Shown: positions 47,101-60,521, counted from the stretch's first letter. The stretch is DNA of 64,000 nucleotides from Dillenia suffruticosa (GCA_033439265.1 JAVTVX010000031.1:16970001-17034000); one strand, 5' to 3'. Notes: generated from the sequence alone by a model not told the origin. A program made the numbers and translations.

Positions 47101-49640
47101 TCATTTTGTCATAGTGAATTTCCTTTGCTTGTTGTAAGAGATAACTTGAATCTTTATAGGAAGAAACGACCACCAAACCGCTGCTGGAGGTGAAGGAGAA
47201 AAGCTAAAAGTAGACCTAAACAACAGATCATGATGTCCCAGGAAGTAGAATAGAGGTTCATCTGGGGATTTGCATAAATTGAACCAAGATGCCATGTTGA
47301 TGTTTGGGAACCATAGAGACTATAGGTGTGTTGTGTGGTAGCAGACGAAGATCTGTCATTCCAACATAAAAGAAGAAGCAAGAGGTTTTTCCTTGGAGTT
47401 GCAAAAGAAGTTGAACAATATCCGAGGAAGCAAAAAGCAATCCAAGACCTGGCCCAGATAAGATTCCAGGTTCTCTGGGCAAGAAAGTCTCAAATATCAA
47501 GGCCTCTCTTGACAAATTCTCTGATGAATCTGCCAAGCAATCAGAACAAAACCCAAGTATGTTGCTAGAGAAGAGACAGCAACCTTCTTTTCAGAGACTG
47601 ACAAGTTCGAGTGAATTTCAGCACCTGATCTTGCAGACCAAGCCAGATTTAGAAGACAAAAAGCCAAAGTGAAAGTGATCACTGCTGCCATTTTCACCAA
47701 GACAGCATTTTCTTCAAGCTCTGTGGCACTAGAGAACAGAATATCCTTCTGATAAATATTAGCAATAAACATTGCTTCAGAGTCCAGAAGAATTGGTATA
47801 GAAGGGCAGAGAAGGAGAGTAACGAGCATCACGATTGACATAAATGGTATCACCTCTCTATGCTTTCTCATATACTGCAGCTGCAATGCAATGAAGACAA
47901 ATGCAAAGGTGCTCGATATCAGATCCACTCTGATCTCCATTTTCATTCTTGAAATGAATGTTTCTGCTCTTTCAAAGTTGAAAGATAATGATGAGAACTC
48001 AAGAGGCTGGAAGTAAAGTAGGTCCGATTTTCTTCTCATGCTCTCAATGCTTCCAAAAACAAGATTTTTACCAGCATTTATTGAAGAAAACCACACATTG
48101 ATAAGAATTTCACAATCCATTAAACTATTTCTAGTCAACTGTTTACCTCTCAAACGGACGAGCCTGCAGCCTAACATACCTAAAGATCCAGTATTTGCAT
48201 TATCTACCCCTTCAGCTAGAAGCTCAACTGATTTGGATGAAGGATAGTCAAAATCAGGGGTTGGTTTGAAGGTCATTTGACAGCTAATGTTCACAGGGCT
48301 ACCAAGGTTCATTTTTTTCTCTTAGAAAGTTCTCAAACATATGATCACCAATAGACAACGGTGAAGCACAACCCCAAAACCTTTGCCTCTTTCCATGTCC
48401 AACTAACATGTTAAATCTCCTTTCCTGTGAAGACCTCATAGAGTTTGTTCCTTGTTTGCACTAGACACCTCCCCCTTTTGCGCAATTTTGCTTCACAGTG
48501 TTGATTTCAGAATATTCATAATTCAATCCATGTAGATGCGTAGATCAGTCAAATAAATTCTGGAAGAAAATTGGACTAAAGTATCCTGCCTCATGTATAT
48601 TGTTCTCACCCCAAAATTTCCCAACAATAGAACTGTGGTTTCTCACAGATAGGAATGCAGGAAATCTCAAACTCAACCTAACCGAGCAATCTCCAACAAA
48701 AGCACTAACTAAAGAGTCGGTGAAATTTACTATTCGACAAGCAACAAGAGAAAGCCTACTGTTCTGTGTATCCCATGTACCCTCGGCAACTAATGTAGTC
48801 CTGTGATCAATAAATTGGTCATGTACAATGTTATCTGAGATAGAGAAACCTATAAATGTTCGCAACATATACTGATCTAAACAATCAACACCCTTGAAAG
48901 TGATCACACTAGGCAAAAATTCAAAGTCCCTACCAAAAGGATTGCAATTAACAGTATCACAATCACTATCATAAATAAGTTCAAACATGTCCAATAGCCT
49001 TCGCAACGTTAAACAGATATCTCCTTCAGCCTTCAAGGTAAGAGGTGAACTTATTAAACTATCATCTTCTCCAGAAAACTTGTTCCAGTCAATATTGTCA
49101 GCTTCATAATTTGTTCGGCTTAAGGTGAACGGTGGAATCGGTTCAAAATAATTGTTATTATTTTCTTCATCTAAACTCTCTAATACTCCATGAATCAAGC
49201 AATTCACAGTGCTAGAACTGTTTGGATAATTCAGCTTAAGAACAAGAGTAAGATTATGCAAATTACAACTTGAGCCACGGGACCCTGATCCTAGCATACA
49301 AAGCTTCCTTGAAGAAGACAACCAGAATCCTTGGTAGTTTTACATCAAACTTGCTTGGAGCAGATGGAATAAAAGAGCCTGAAGAAGGAAACTGCAGGGG
49401 GCCTTGGATCAATAAAGTTGCTTCAACTTTGAATACGTCACTGGTTTGGGATAAATAGATCTGGCGGTTGGAAAAGAACAGGGAAGTGAACGTAAGTATT
49501 GGCAGTCGATCTCCACCACTGAAGTAGACCTGTCCTAGTTCAAGGAACCCATTTAAGGGGTGTTTCTTGCTGGTAGGGATTGATTCGGGCACGATTAGGT
49601 TGCAGTGTTGCCTGTAGGAGAGAGAAGATCGTGGCTAGAT
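47101..49640 (-). pseudogene. DUF2921 membrane protein pseudogene, copy 2
   Basis: Same family and orientation as copy 1. Two long stretches remain open: 49321-48545 (FWLSSSRKLCMLGSG type block, CDTVNCNPFGRDFEFLPSV, TTLVAEGTWDTQNSRL) and 48312-47497 (CEILINVWFS, then membrane helices with REVIPFMSIVMLVTLLLCPS). Breaks: a frameshift near 49350 just before the first block, an in-frame TGA near 48545 and TAG near 48465, a shift near 48310, and another near 47500 after LGFVLIAWQIHQ. The N-terminal signal peptide is unclear and the C-terminus diverges after QQRFGGRFFLPI. Not expected to give a full protein. Confidence 0.85.
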
Positions 49641-51089
49641 GGAGAATGATAGAGAGTGATTGATGAACAAGGTCAATATGAAGAGAAGCAATGATGTCTG
49701 GCAACCTTTTGATCTGATCAGCAATGAAAGTATAGGAGGATCAGACTCCATTTTTGCAAACTCCAAAGTTACAAAACCTGAGTCAATTAAGCAAGAACAC
49801 TGGGCCATACAGGGTCACACTTCAAAAGTCAAAATATGCTGAATTTTGATAAGTACCAGATAACAATTATGTACCCATCTACATATTCAAATCCATAAGA
49901 ATAAAAATGTACAAGCAACCTACCAGCTAGCCTAAAGTCAAACTTTGTCTGCGTTTGCTCATTGAATGGAAATGAAGGTTTTGTAGAACTTTGCAAATTG
50001 AACTTGTTAAACGAGTCAAAACCATTTTTTCATTATAAGAAAGATCATCGTGTTTACTGGGTCAGGTCAAGCATCTGAGATAGGCCTCCTAAAAGGAATA
50101 AAAAACAGGTTAATACCTTAAAATGTGGGAGTGATTCCCGAGGCTACATGCCTCCCACTTCCTTAGTAGTCTCTGACTAGTAATAAGATCATGGAGGAAT
50201 GACTTCTCTTAATAAGCTTTAAAATATACAGAAATCTATGCACAATTCAAGAGGTTCTAGCATGACTAGAGAAAAGGATGACATTGCCGATGAGCTTAAG
50301 CTCAAATGGCACCTTCCCTCACCCCCATGTAATATGCTCGAGCTCGAATCCCATGTATGCACCAAAAAAAGAAAAAGGATGACATTTTTCGCTCCATCCT
50401 AATAATTTGAAGACCTAAGTCTAAATTGATTGGAGTAGTTACGAGATGGAAATCTACAAGTCAAGTCGCCTAGCAAAACAAGATGAGGAAACTTTTGAAG
50501 GGTTCTTATCCATGGATCAACTATAGGGAACAGAACATGTTCGAGGTTAGCAGTATTCCACATGTGGGGTAAACAAACTTCCAAGCAAACTGGAAATCAT
50601 GAAGGAAAGAGCACACTAATCCAGTAGTTCGTTCCACATTCATGAGGTCCTCTAAACCATTTATCTGTGACTAGCAAAGCACTTGTATCTTAATCAAATT
50701 TCCTACCTTGCATAGGACTCGGTGAAAATGAGCTCATTTTCTTTTCTTACAAAAGAATTATGAATGAAAAAGATTGGCGAAAAGCCTCTATAAGGGCCTT
50801 TTTATTTGACTTTTTTCTCTTCCCATTTTCAATAAACACACGACAATCAGAAATGACAGAGAACAAGGAAACATTAGAGAAAATAACCCAATGGAAGATA
50901 AATGGGGAAGAAATGAAGAAACCGGAGAAATATCTTCATTTCCTGCAGAGAACACGTAAAGGCATGGTTAACAGTTTTCCAACATGATTGCAATATGCAC
51001 TACACTCGAGATATATTGCCAGGACAATGTAAAAAGTTCTAGAAAGCAAATTGGATTTACAGATGAGGGGGTTGTGTCATAACTCCTAA
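49641..51089. other. Spacer between DUF2921 copies 2 and 3
   Basis: No gene. At 50288-50372 there is a probable SINE relic: box-A-like AGCTTAAGCTCAAATGGCA, box-B-like GAGCTCGAATCCC, then an A-rich end. Confidence 0.4.
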
Positions 51090-52725
51090 AGCTGACCCTT
51101 ATTGAGTGCACAAAGCAATAACTAGGTTGCTATCCCAGGCAGTATAATGCAGAGTTTGTAAAGAATCTGCAATGCTCCTAATGCATCATATTGTGAGGTA
51201 GAATTTTTGGCTCCATAAATTTATTCGAATGCAGAAGCAACTGGACAAATGCCATTCCAATGTAAAATGGAGGAGCAAGAGCCATTTCAGTGGAGTCAGC
51301 AAATAGATTGAAAATTATTTGAGGGAGAAAAAAGACATCCAGTATCAAACTGGTGTAAAATTTCAAGTCTCCCCAAAGACAAATCCGAGAATAGTGCAAG
51401 AAGTCTGCTGATGGAGAACGGCTATACCAGAGATGCATTGCCAAAGCAATAAGGGCTCCTCCTATGCACATCAAGAAAGACAAAGAGAGAGCCTTCTTCT
51501 CAAAGACTGACAGGTTTCTCAGACTGTTGTCACTTGATCAAGCAGAACAGCACAATTGGAGCGGAAGAAATAGCAACAAGAAAGCTATCACCGACACTCC
51601 CCTCAATAATATTCCATCTGCCTCAAGAGATTCACCACCCACTTGAGTACAATACCTTCTTCTAGTTGTGCTTGAGAGAAACATGGAGTTGAAATCCACC
51701 AGTCACCCAATCCCCAGAATTCCAAAATCCAAGTTTTGGAAAGTAACCAGTCATTGACAGATTTCCTGCTCCACATGTTGCCAACAGCAGTAGTCCAGCT
51801 TTTTACGGTCAGGATAGATCAAAGTCTCACACTCAACTTGATTGAACAGTCTCGAATGAGTGCATTCACCAAAGAATGCATCGGATCTAGTATGCAACAG
51901 GCTATGAGATGTTGGCTTCTGGTCCTTGCATCCCATGCCCCTTCAGCCACTCGTGTGGTATCAGGATCCAAAGGTTGATAATACATGCTACTACTTGAGT
52001 AGAAGAATTGCGGCAAAATTTTTACTTTCAGTTTCTCTGAACACCGTATCTTAGTCAAATACATAACATTAGCCAAAAAGGGTAATCTCCACCAACAGGG
52101 TTGCACATAGAAGTAGTGCAGTCTTTATGCTGAAAATTGCTTGGCAGACATAATCAGCTGTTGGCTCCAAACTGAGAGGCACATAAACCAGACCATTACT
52201 AACTAGTTCTGAGAACTCGGTCTTCTTCGATTCTGTCATTGATGTGTATTCATAATTCAATCGTGAAATAGCCAATACGTGAACTGGTTTAAAGTAATCA
52301 ATGCTATTCTCCATGTCCACACTCTCCAATCTTCCAGTGAACAAACTAGTTGTTCTTGTTCTATTCAACGGATAATTAAGCTTAAGGACAGGATTGGCAT
52401 TTCTTTACTTACCTTTTACATAACCAGAACCTGATCCAACCATATATAGCTGCCCAGAAGAAGATGACCAGAACCCATTTAGGCCAAAATGAAGTTCACT
52501 TCACTGAAGCAGAGTTCTGGATGACTGGTTCATTCCATTTTCTGCAGGGGAAACATTCTATTGCCCGTAAGAACCATACCTGATTCAACTTTGAATACAT
52601 TATCAGTTGGAGTTCAAAAGATGTGCCTGTCTGGAAAGAGAAGATGTTCAAAAGTTGACTGAAGAAGTTGATTTCCACCAGTGAAGATAGCATTTTCCAA
52701 TCCAAGGAAAGCATCCATATGAACT

Positions 52726-54194
52726 TGATAACATGCAATTTTGTCAATTTATTATTGTTATTATGATTTGAATTTGAATTGTTTAATACACTAATGGTTG
52801 GTTTTATTGAATTTTATTTTTAGGAGATTGAAATTGAAAACTTGGAGCAAATTGGGTTTAATAAGGCAATTTTGGAACTAATTGGGTCAAAACATCTTAT
52901 TGGACTTTGAAGAAGGGAAGTTTGAATTTTAGTTTCAGCATTCTAGTAAAGTTTCTAATTTTCTCAATAGGAAGAGTTCTAATTAAATTAGAAAACTAGA
53001 AGAAAGGAAAGTTGCATTATTCTTTAGGAGAAAATGTCTTCTTTCCTATTTTCTATGAAGAGGAAGAGTCCTAATCAAATTGGAAGACTAGAAGGAAGGA
53101 AAGTTTCCTATTTTCACAAAAAGGGGCCGGCTATCTTGCTTATTTAAATACAAAAGGGGCTGCACTCAAAGACACAATATAATACTCTCTACACAAGAAA
53201 AGGGAGGGCTGCTGCAGAGAAACACAATACTCCAAGGAGGTGGCTGCATCTTAAGGAGAAAAGAGAGAAACTTCATGACTGTTCATTCAATCTCTCATTA
53301 GATTTTATTTTTTATTTTTTTCTCTCTTTTTAGGAACATTATTTTTTATTTTCTTGTGTTGATATTTACCACCATGAACGACTAGTTTCTTTATTCTGAT
53401 TCAAGGGAAATTTTAATCGATTGTTTTTCATTGTGAGGTTATGTTCTTAATTTAATTTCTTGTCTTTTATTCAAGTATTCGTCGATTCTTGATTTATTTT
53501 TATGAAGAATTGGTATTGGTTAATCTGACAATTTAATTCAATATCAATTTTTCTACTGTATCCAGAATTTCAGTGATCCGTAATTGTCATGAATGAATGG
53601 TACGAGTAGCAAATAGGTTATATATGTTTATGGGTCGTTTGCCGATATTCATTTTAACCTAAAAAATCGATGAAACAAAATTGAATAATTGTACGACTAT
53701 CCTGGTTATTTGTATTTTGGTTTAACTATTTTCACAGAACTTAATACTGTCATTATTTGATATGGAACGCTATCGTGTCCAATAGATTAATGATAAATTT
53801 TGATTGAATGCTGGATTTGGTCAATTATTTTAAGAAAACACAAGATTTATTATGGTTATCTTAATAAATCTAAAGTTAAATGCTTGAATTGCAAAAATAA
53901 TATTTTCAACCAATGATCAATAAGACAATCGAATATATGAACTCTTGGATCGGAGTTTGGTGAATTGAATTTCTTATTTAAATTTTAATATTTTTGTATA
54001 TTTGATTTGTCTTTTAATTTTACCTATTTAATTTTGATTTAGAAATTTCTTTTATAAACTCCCATTTTATTTTGGTATTACTAAGGAGTTAAATTAACAT
54101 AGTTCTCTTGGGATTCGACCTGATAACCACTATTGTTACAATTTGTTGCATTGGGGGAATCAGTATTAATTTGAGGGTTTCGACAACCCGACCA
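52726..54194 (+). repeat. 5' LTR
   Basis: 1469 bp, TG..CA ends, closely matching 57401-58870. Contains a TATA-like CTTATTTAAATAC near 53138. Confidence 0.92.
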
Positions 54195-54199
54195 AAGTT

Positions 54200-54216
54200 T
54201 GGCGCCGTTGCGGGGG
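54200..54216 (+). other. Primer-binding site of the retrotransposon
   Basis: TGGCGCCGTTGCGGGGG lies five bases after the 5' LTR and is complementary to a tRNA 3' end of the CGGCGCCA type. Confidence 0.8.
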
Positions 54217-54238
54217 AACTATTTTAATTTCTTAGTTT

Positions 54239-55477
54239 GTGCTTTTCACTTGTTTATTGATTTTTGGAGAGGAAAAGATGGAGTTAGCTGCATCAATTTT
54301 GAACCAACATCCCTTGTGCATCGAGAACCCAGCTCATGAGGTAAGTCACTCGAATTTTGAAAATCAAATTTCTGAATTGACTGCTTTGGTTCGTCAGATG
54401 GCTGCAAGGCAAATACGTGCAACCAAAGTTTGTGGCATATGCTCAGTTCCCGGACATCCGACAGATATGTGTCCATCCCTACAAGAAAATTTCATTCAAC
54501 AAGTAAATATGGTAGGAGGATTCCCTGATCAACCTCAATGTACGTATGATCTTTTCTCCCATTATTATAATCATGAATGGAGGGATCAGCCAAACTTGAG
54601 CTATGGACACCAAGGAGGACACACGAGATGGCAACACTTCAACAGAACAACACCCGCACCTGCACAACCCTCAAATTCTGGTATGTCTTTAGAGGATATA
54701 GTTAAGGCTCTCGCGACTAATATTCAATAATTTCAACAGGAAATGAGAGCTAGTATTGAAAATTTTGGAAATCAAATCACTCAACTAGCCACTTCGGTTA
54801 GCAATTTGGAGGTTCGAATCTCAGGGAAATTACCTTCACAAATGGTAGTAAACCCTAAGGAGAATGATAGTGCAATGGTGTTGCGATCAACCCCACCATC
54901 GTCCAAGAAGGTAGATGAAATGAAGGATGAAGAAGAAGAGGATAAGACCATTGATGAAAGTCCAATTAAGTTTGAGGAATCTAAGATGGAAGAATACGAG
55001 AAGGAAGTAGGGAAAATAAGAGGTGATGAGATGGGTAAGAATGTATGTGATATCAACAAAGAAATTCTACCTGAAAAATGTGCTGATCCAGAGGGGATTG
55101 TTGAAAATGTTTTGGTGCAGGTTAACAAATTATTTTTTCCAACTGATTTTTACATCTTGAAAATGGAAGGAGACACTATCACAAATTCAGCTCCACTTCT
55201 ATTAGGACAACCATTCATGAAGACAGTAAAGACCAAAATAGATGTGGATGAGGGTACTCTCTCCGTCGAGTTCGACGGCAAGATTGTGAAATTTATTATT
55301 TTCGATCCTATAAAGTACCCAAATGAGTGTCAATCACTTTGTTCTGCTGATATATTTTATTTAATTGTGCAGGAAATTTGTGAAGAAAAATGTGATATTG
55401 ATTTTGAATTGAATACACAATTAGATATGGAAGGAAAGTCATATGCGCCTCACAAAGTAAAGTTGAAGCCGCTTTGA
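54239..55477 (+). pseudogene. Retrotransposon gag/protease remnant
   Basis: Two consecutive open stretches in one frame (54239-54730 and 54743-55477) separated by a TAA. The first has a zinc knuckle CGICSVPGHPTDMC (CX2CX4HX4C) in the nucleocapsid part of gag. The second is charged, then has LLLGQPFMKTVKTKIDVDEG and GKIVKFIIFDPIKYP, the C-terminal part of an aspartic protease fold. The gag capsid region before the knuckle and everything after the protease are lost. Described only as a broken plant mobile-element gene. Confidence 0.8.
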
Positions 55478-57400
55478 AGAGAAACAAGTGAAAACCGTCG
55501 AGCATAACGACGTTAAATAATTGCGCTTGTTGGGAGGCAACCCAAATTTTTTTTTTTAGAATTTGATTTAATTTTTAGTAATTTCATTTATTTAATTTTA
55601 AGTGTTATTTATTTCTTCTTTAATTTTTGCAGGTGTCCGATTCAATCACCCAAGTCATGGTTCAACACAGAATTTTCAGAGGCAGAAGCAGTCTTGGCAT
55701 TAAGGGGTGATCACGCGATTTCCGGCCTTAAAAAAAAAATATGCTGGTTGCGAATGCCCAAACCGAAGGATTCATAGAGGAGACTTCGCATTCTCGCATT
55801 CCCGCCATCACCTTAGGGGAGTTTTTTCATTCTTTATCTTTCTTTTCATTGTCCTCTTTCATTGTCTAGCATCTTTCATTTCTGAGATCAGTTTTTAATT
55901 GTGCTAGTTGTGAATTTCTTTAGCATTGTGTCTAAAATTCTCATCTTTTGCATACATTGAGAAAAATGTAGTATTTAGGTGTGGGGGAGGATTTTCATGC
56001 CAATGTCATTTCTTCTATTTTTCTTTGAAACTTCGTACTCTCTGGATTTTGTCGGATAATGATTTTGAGTTAGTATACATTGTTAATTTGAGTTTGAAAT
56101 ACATGAAAAAAACAAGTGTGATTAGTTATTTTTGGATAAAATTATTTTAAAGTGTCCCATTGATCTTGATGATTGAGTCATTTGAAAATGTGATAGATTT
56201 GATACAATATTGCATAATTTTTGTGAGAATTTGAGCCTTAAGAGCATGTCATTAAATTTGCTCTAATATTTCTTTATGAGTGTGCATCAATCTTAGTGTG
56301 TTTATTCTAGAACTTGCTTTGCTATACTTTTTGAGACCGCATCAATGAATTCATACATTAATATGATGGAGGCATTTAGGTTTACCCATTTTAGCTCTCG
56401 AAAATAAACTTTCCTGTGCATAATATTTCTTTTAGTGAAACTTTTTGAGCTTATATCCCTTTTCTTTGCTTTAACCTCATTAATTAACACATAGTCTTCT
56501 TTTTACGCTTTACCTTCTTTTTTATCCTTATATTAAAGAAACATGTGATTTGAGCATATATTTAGTAGTTATTTGTAAAGGGAATGAGATACTTCTATTG
56601 TGAGATTTATTTTCGGGAAATTGATTATATACTTGGGGTGGATTGCATATGCGCGACATTTTTCATTGATCCTCATTTAGTTTCCTTATTCATAAAAAAT
56701 TGTGTTGATACCAAAAAAAAAAGAAAAAAAGAAAAAAAAAAGAGAAGGAAAAGAAAAAGAAAAAGAAGAAATTCTCAAAAGTTGAAATTGGGGAATTTGA
56801 AGCGAAAATGTGAAAAGTTTGATTGAGAGATGATTATGATCTTGATTGGGATATTTTTCTTTTGGCTTGATTGTATTTCATGATATGTGATATAGGTGAT
56901 ATACTCTTGACATGCTTCTTTGATATATTTATTACACGATACATTTATCCTTTTACCCTTTCTTTACCCAAGCCACGTTACAACCCTTACAAAGACTCCC
57001 GGATTTTTGTTTTGAATTCATATAAGTAGTGGTGGAGATTTGATAAATAAGCAAACTTATGGTAATAGTATACTATACTTTGATTTTGAGAGTTATTGAT
57101 AAATTCCTTTAAACACTTTGAGTGTATAGAGTGAAATCTTTATGAGGGTATTGAATCTTGATGCATTGAATTTTGATGAAGTTATCGAGTTTGATGGGAT
57201 GTTTATATTTTCTTTTAAAATTTTAAAACTATGATCACTTGCTCTCTGAATTGTTATTTTTGCTTGAATTTTTCGATATGTGCTGTTTTGAAATTATTTG
57301 AAAATGAATTGAAAGAGGGGAAGGAGTGAAGAAGAGAATACTTGTGTGACATTAATCTAGTGAATGTTTGAGAACAAGTATTGGTTTGGTGTGGGGGAAT
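55478..57400 (+). other. Non-coding 3' interior of the retrotransposon
   Basis: AT-rich, with the motif TTTAGGTGTGGGGGAGG near 55975 that in Athila-type elements lies after the pol region, an A/G-rich stretch at 56712-56770, and the polypurine tract at its end. No polymerase or integrase coding is present. Confidence 0.6.
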
Positions 57401-58870
57401 TTGATAACATGCAATTTTGTCAATTTATTATTGTTATCATGATTTGAATTTGAATTGTTTAATACACTAATTGTTGGTTTTATTAAATTTTATTTTTAGG
57501 TGATTGAAATTGAAGATTTAGAGCAAATTGAGCTTAATAAGACAATTTTGGAACTAATTAGGTCAAGACATCTTATTGGACTTTGAAGAAGGGAAGTTTG
57601 AATTTTAGTTTCAGCATTCTAGTAGAGTTTCTAATTTTTTCAATAGAAAGAGTTCTAATTAAATTAGAAAACTAGAAGAAAGGAAAGTTGCATTATTTTT
57701 TAGGAGAAAATGTCTTCTTTCCTATTTTCTATGAAGAAGAAGAGTTCTAATCAAATTGGAAGACTTAAAAGGAAGAAAAGTTTCCTATTTTCACAAAAAG
57801 GGACCGGCTACCTTGCTTATTTAAATACAAAAGGGGCTGCACTAAAAGACACAATATAATACTCTCTACACAAGAAAAGGGAGGGCTGCTGCAGAGAAAC
57901 ACAATACTCCAAGGAGGTGGCTGTATCTTAAGGAGAAAAGAGAGGAATTTCATGACTGTTCATTCAATCTCTCATTAGATTTTATTTTTTATTTTTTTCT
58001 CTCTTTTTAGGAACATTATTTTTTATTTTCTTGTGTTGATACTTACCACCATGAGTGATTAGTTTCTTTATTTTGATTTAAGAGAAATTTTAATCAATTG
58101 TCTTTCATTGTGAGGTTATGTTCTTAATTTAATTTCTTGTCTTTTATTCAAGTATTTATCGATTTTTGGTTTATTTTTATGAAGAATTGGTATTGGTTAA
58201 TCTGACAATTTAATTCAATATCAATTTTTCTACTGCATCCAGGATTTCAGTGATCCGTAATTATCATGAATGAATGGTACGAGTAGCAAATAAGTTATAT
58301 ATGTTTATGGGTCGTTTGTCGATATTCATTTTAACCTAAGGAATCGATGAAACAAAATCGAATAATTGTACGGTTATCCTGATTATTTGTATTTTGGTTT
58401 AACTGTTTCACAGAACTTAATGCTGTCATTATTTGATATGGAACGCTATCGTGACCAGTCGATTAATGATAAGTTTTGATTGAATGCTGGATTTGGTCAA
58501 TTATTTTAAAAAAACACAAGATTTATTATGGCTATCCTAATAGATCTAAGGTTAAATGCTTGAATTACAAGAATAATATTTTCAACCAATGATCAATAAG
58601 ACAATCGAATATATGAACTCTTGGATCGGAGTTAGGTGAATTGAATTTCTTCTTTAAATTTTAGTATTTTTGCATATTTAATTTGTCTTTTAATTTTATC
58701 TATTTAATTTTGATTTAGGAATTTCTTTTATAAACCCCCATTTTATTTTTGCATTACTAAGGAGTTAAATTAACATAATTCCCTTGGGATTCGGCCTGGT
58801 AACTACTATTGCTACAGTTTGTTGCATTGGGAGAATCAGTATTAATTTGAGGGTTTCGACAACCCGACCA
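57401..58870 (+). repeat. 3' LTR
   Basis: 1470 bp copy of the 5' LTR, followed by the TAACT target-site copy and then directly by the signal-peptide exon of DUF2921 copy 3. Confidence 0.92.
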
Positions 58871-58988
58871 TAACTTCAGTATTCAATCTGTTTGATTCCT
58901 GAGCAAATACAGATGAGCTGCAGACATTGAAAATAAGGAGAAATATGAAGAGAAGTATGTGGGGTTGATCAGCTCTTAAAAGATTCAT

Positions 58989-60521
58989 CACCAAAGTTCT
59001 TGAGGAATGTGGAAAAAGAAGATGAGGTACAGAATGCTATCAGGGTATTTGATGCCAAATTCAATCTAATCCTGATTTGAACCAACATGGAGAATGAGGC
59101 AATTCTTTTAATATTTAGACTAACTGGCAATGCTTGAGAAATTGATTCATCAATAATCATCGTCAAAGAATAAGAAATTGGAGAAAAACGGAACGTAGTT
59201 CACTAAAAAATATATATATATATATATTGAAAATGCAGTAAAGATGCTGCCATGTGCATGTTGAAGTTAAAGCAATTGGTCCAGTTACTCCAATCATAAT
59301 TATAGAATGAGTGTTGAAATTAAACATTAGTGAACATATCAACAATGTCTCCCATAATTTGAAGAAATGGAACAGTAAAAAAGCTTAAACTCTCTCAATT
59401 TCCCTTCACATCTTTCAGTTGGATAATGCAAATTTGGAATTTTTTTTTTTATACATATAAATTTCTGTATCTTAATCATCCTAGGAATCTTGGTCATGTT
59501 GTTCCATACATACCAGGCCTTGGATGTTAGAAATTCAATCTATGGAACACATCATTCAATAAAGAAAGTCAACTTCCTAGACATTTTATTATGTTGCTGT
59601 AGTAGTTCAACTTGTCCCAAGTTTTCTTGTAAGTCCCATTCAAATATACAGCTTATGTAAAAATCTTTTATGTATTTCCATTTACTTCAGTATCAAACCA
59701 ACAGCAAAGTAAATACCCCTTCTCCATAGTCAAATGTCTCAAAGTTTCTAAACCTTTTTCCATCTTTTGTCAATATCATGTTTCTAGTCTAGTCCTGATT
59801 CAATGCTACCATTGATGTTTATACAAAACATTATTTCAACTGATCAATAACCTTTTTCTCCAATTATTAGGATGCACTCCAGAAGACTGTGATATCAACA
59901 TAACTTAAAGCTGTTGAAGTTCTCTTCACATGCACCAAGGGCCAAAACTATGGGTCAATCTAGACTTTCGTAGCAGGTGGAGACTCTCGTTGTAACACTC
60001 AGATGGGATAGCAAACACTAGTAGCCTCTCTCCGCATTTTGAATCAGCAACTCATGGAAACTTTTTATTGTTTGGATCACCTATGAGCAAAAATTATGTG
60101 CTTGGCACCTAAATCCTCACTTGCTCGAGGAATGAACACTAATTGCTTCTGGAGATTAACCAAAAATTCAAGATTATGTATAAAACAACAAAAAAGTGCT
60201 CAAACAGTATGAAGATCACAAATTGACAAACACAATGACTTTAACATGAACTCCATAATATGTTTTGTCTTACAAACCATACATACCTTACAATCACAAC
60301 CCAACCAACCGAGAAGATTCTTGGTTTTCTCACAAACCAGTCTTATGTTACAAACATGAAGTGGATCTTCGGTGGTTGTTCTTGTTTTCCACTCCATGAA
60401 TATCCAACAATCATTGCAAAAACAATTTATATAAACATACCTTCCCAGCACACTTGAAATTTCATTTATTTATGCACAATGTTGGATTTATTCAAGGTCA
60501 CTAACCTCTACTCAAGCACGC
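58989..60521. other. Spacer between DUF2921 copy 3 and UBC23
   Basis: Promoter side of the dead DUF2921 copy and the 3' flank of UBC23, with a short (AT)n tract at 59211-59228. No gene is recognised. Confidence 0.4.

Larger units (their letters stand above)
52726..58870 (+). mobile_element. LTR retrotransposon, Ty3/gypsy (Athila-like), internally deleted
   Basis: Two LTRs (52726-54194 and 57401-58870, about 1.47 kb each) start TGATAACATGCAATTTTG and end CGACAACCCGACCA. Flanks are GAACT on the left and TAACT on the right, a five-base target duplication with one mismatch. The primer-binding site TGGCGCCGTTGCGGGGG begins at 54200, as in Athila-type elements. A purine tract GTGTGGGGGAATT precedes the right LTR. 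The 3.2-kb interior codes only for part of gag and a protease-like region; reverse transcriptase, RNase H and integrase are absent. I count about a dozen differences in the first 180 bases of the two LTRs, so insertion is not very recent. Confidence 0.92.
51090..58988 (-). pseudogene. DUF2921 pseudogene, copy 3, split by an LTR retrotransposon
   Basis: The - strand gene begins at an ATG complementary to 58986-58988 and a clear signal peptide (HILLFIFLLIFNVCSSSVFA), then is cut at codon 39 or so by the insertion 52726-58870. It resumes at 52725 with VHMDAFLGLENAIFTGG, the family's YTGGDRIL region. Later blocks (TTSLFTGRLESVDMENSIDY, AEGAWDARTRSQHL, the C-terminal helices with LWGDLKFYTSLILDVFFLP) are in different frames, and a large part of the middle is deleted. 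It is the most decayed of the three copies. Confidence 0.85.

Noticed and set aside
56584-56826. Lys/Arg-rich 80-codon frame
   Set aside because: Product of the A/G-rich stretch inside the retrotransposon; no domain and low complexity.
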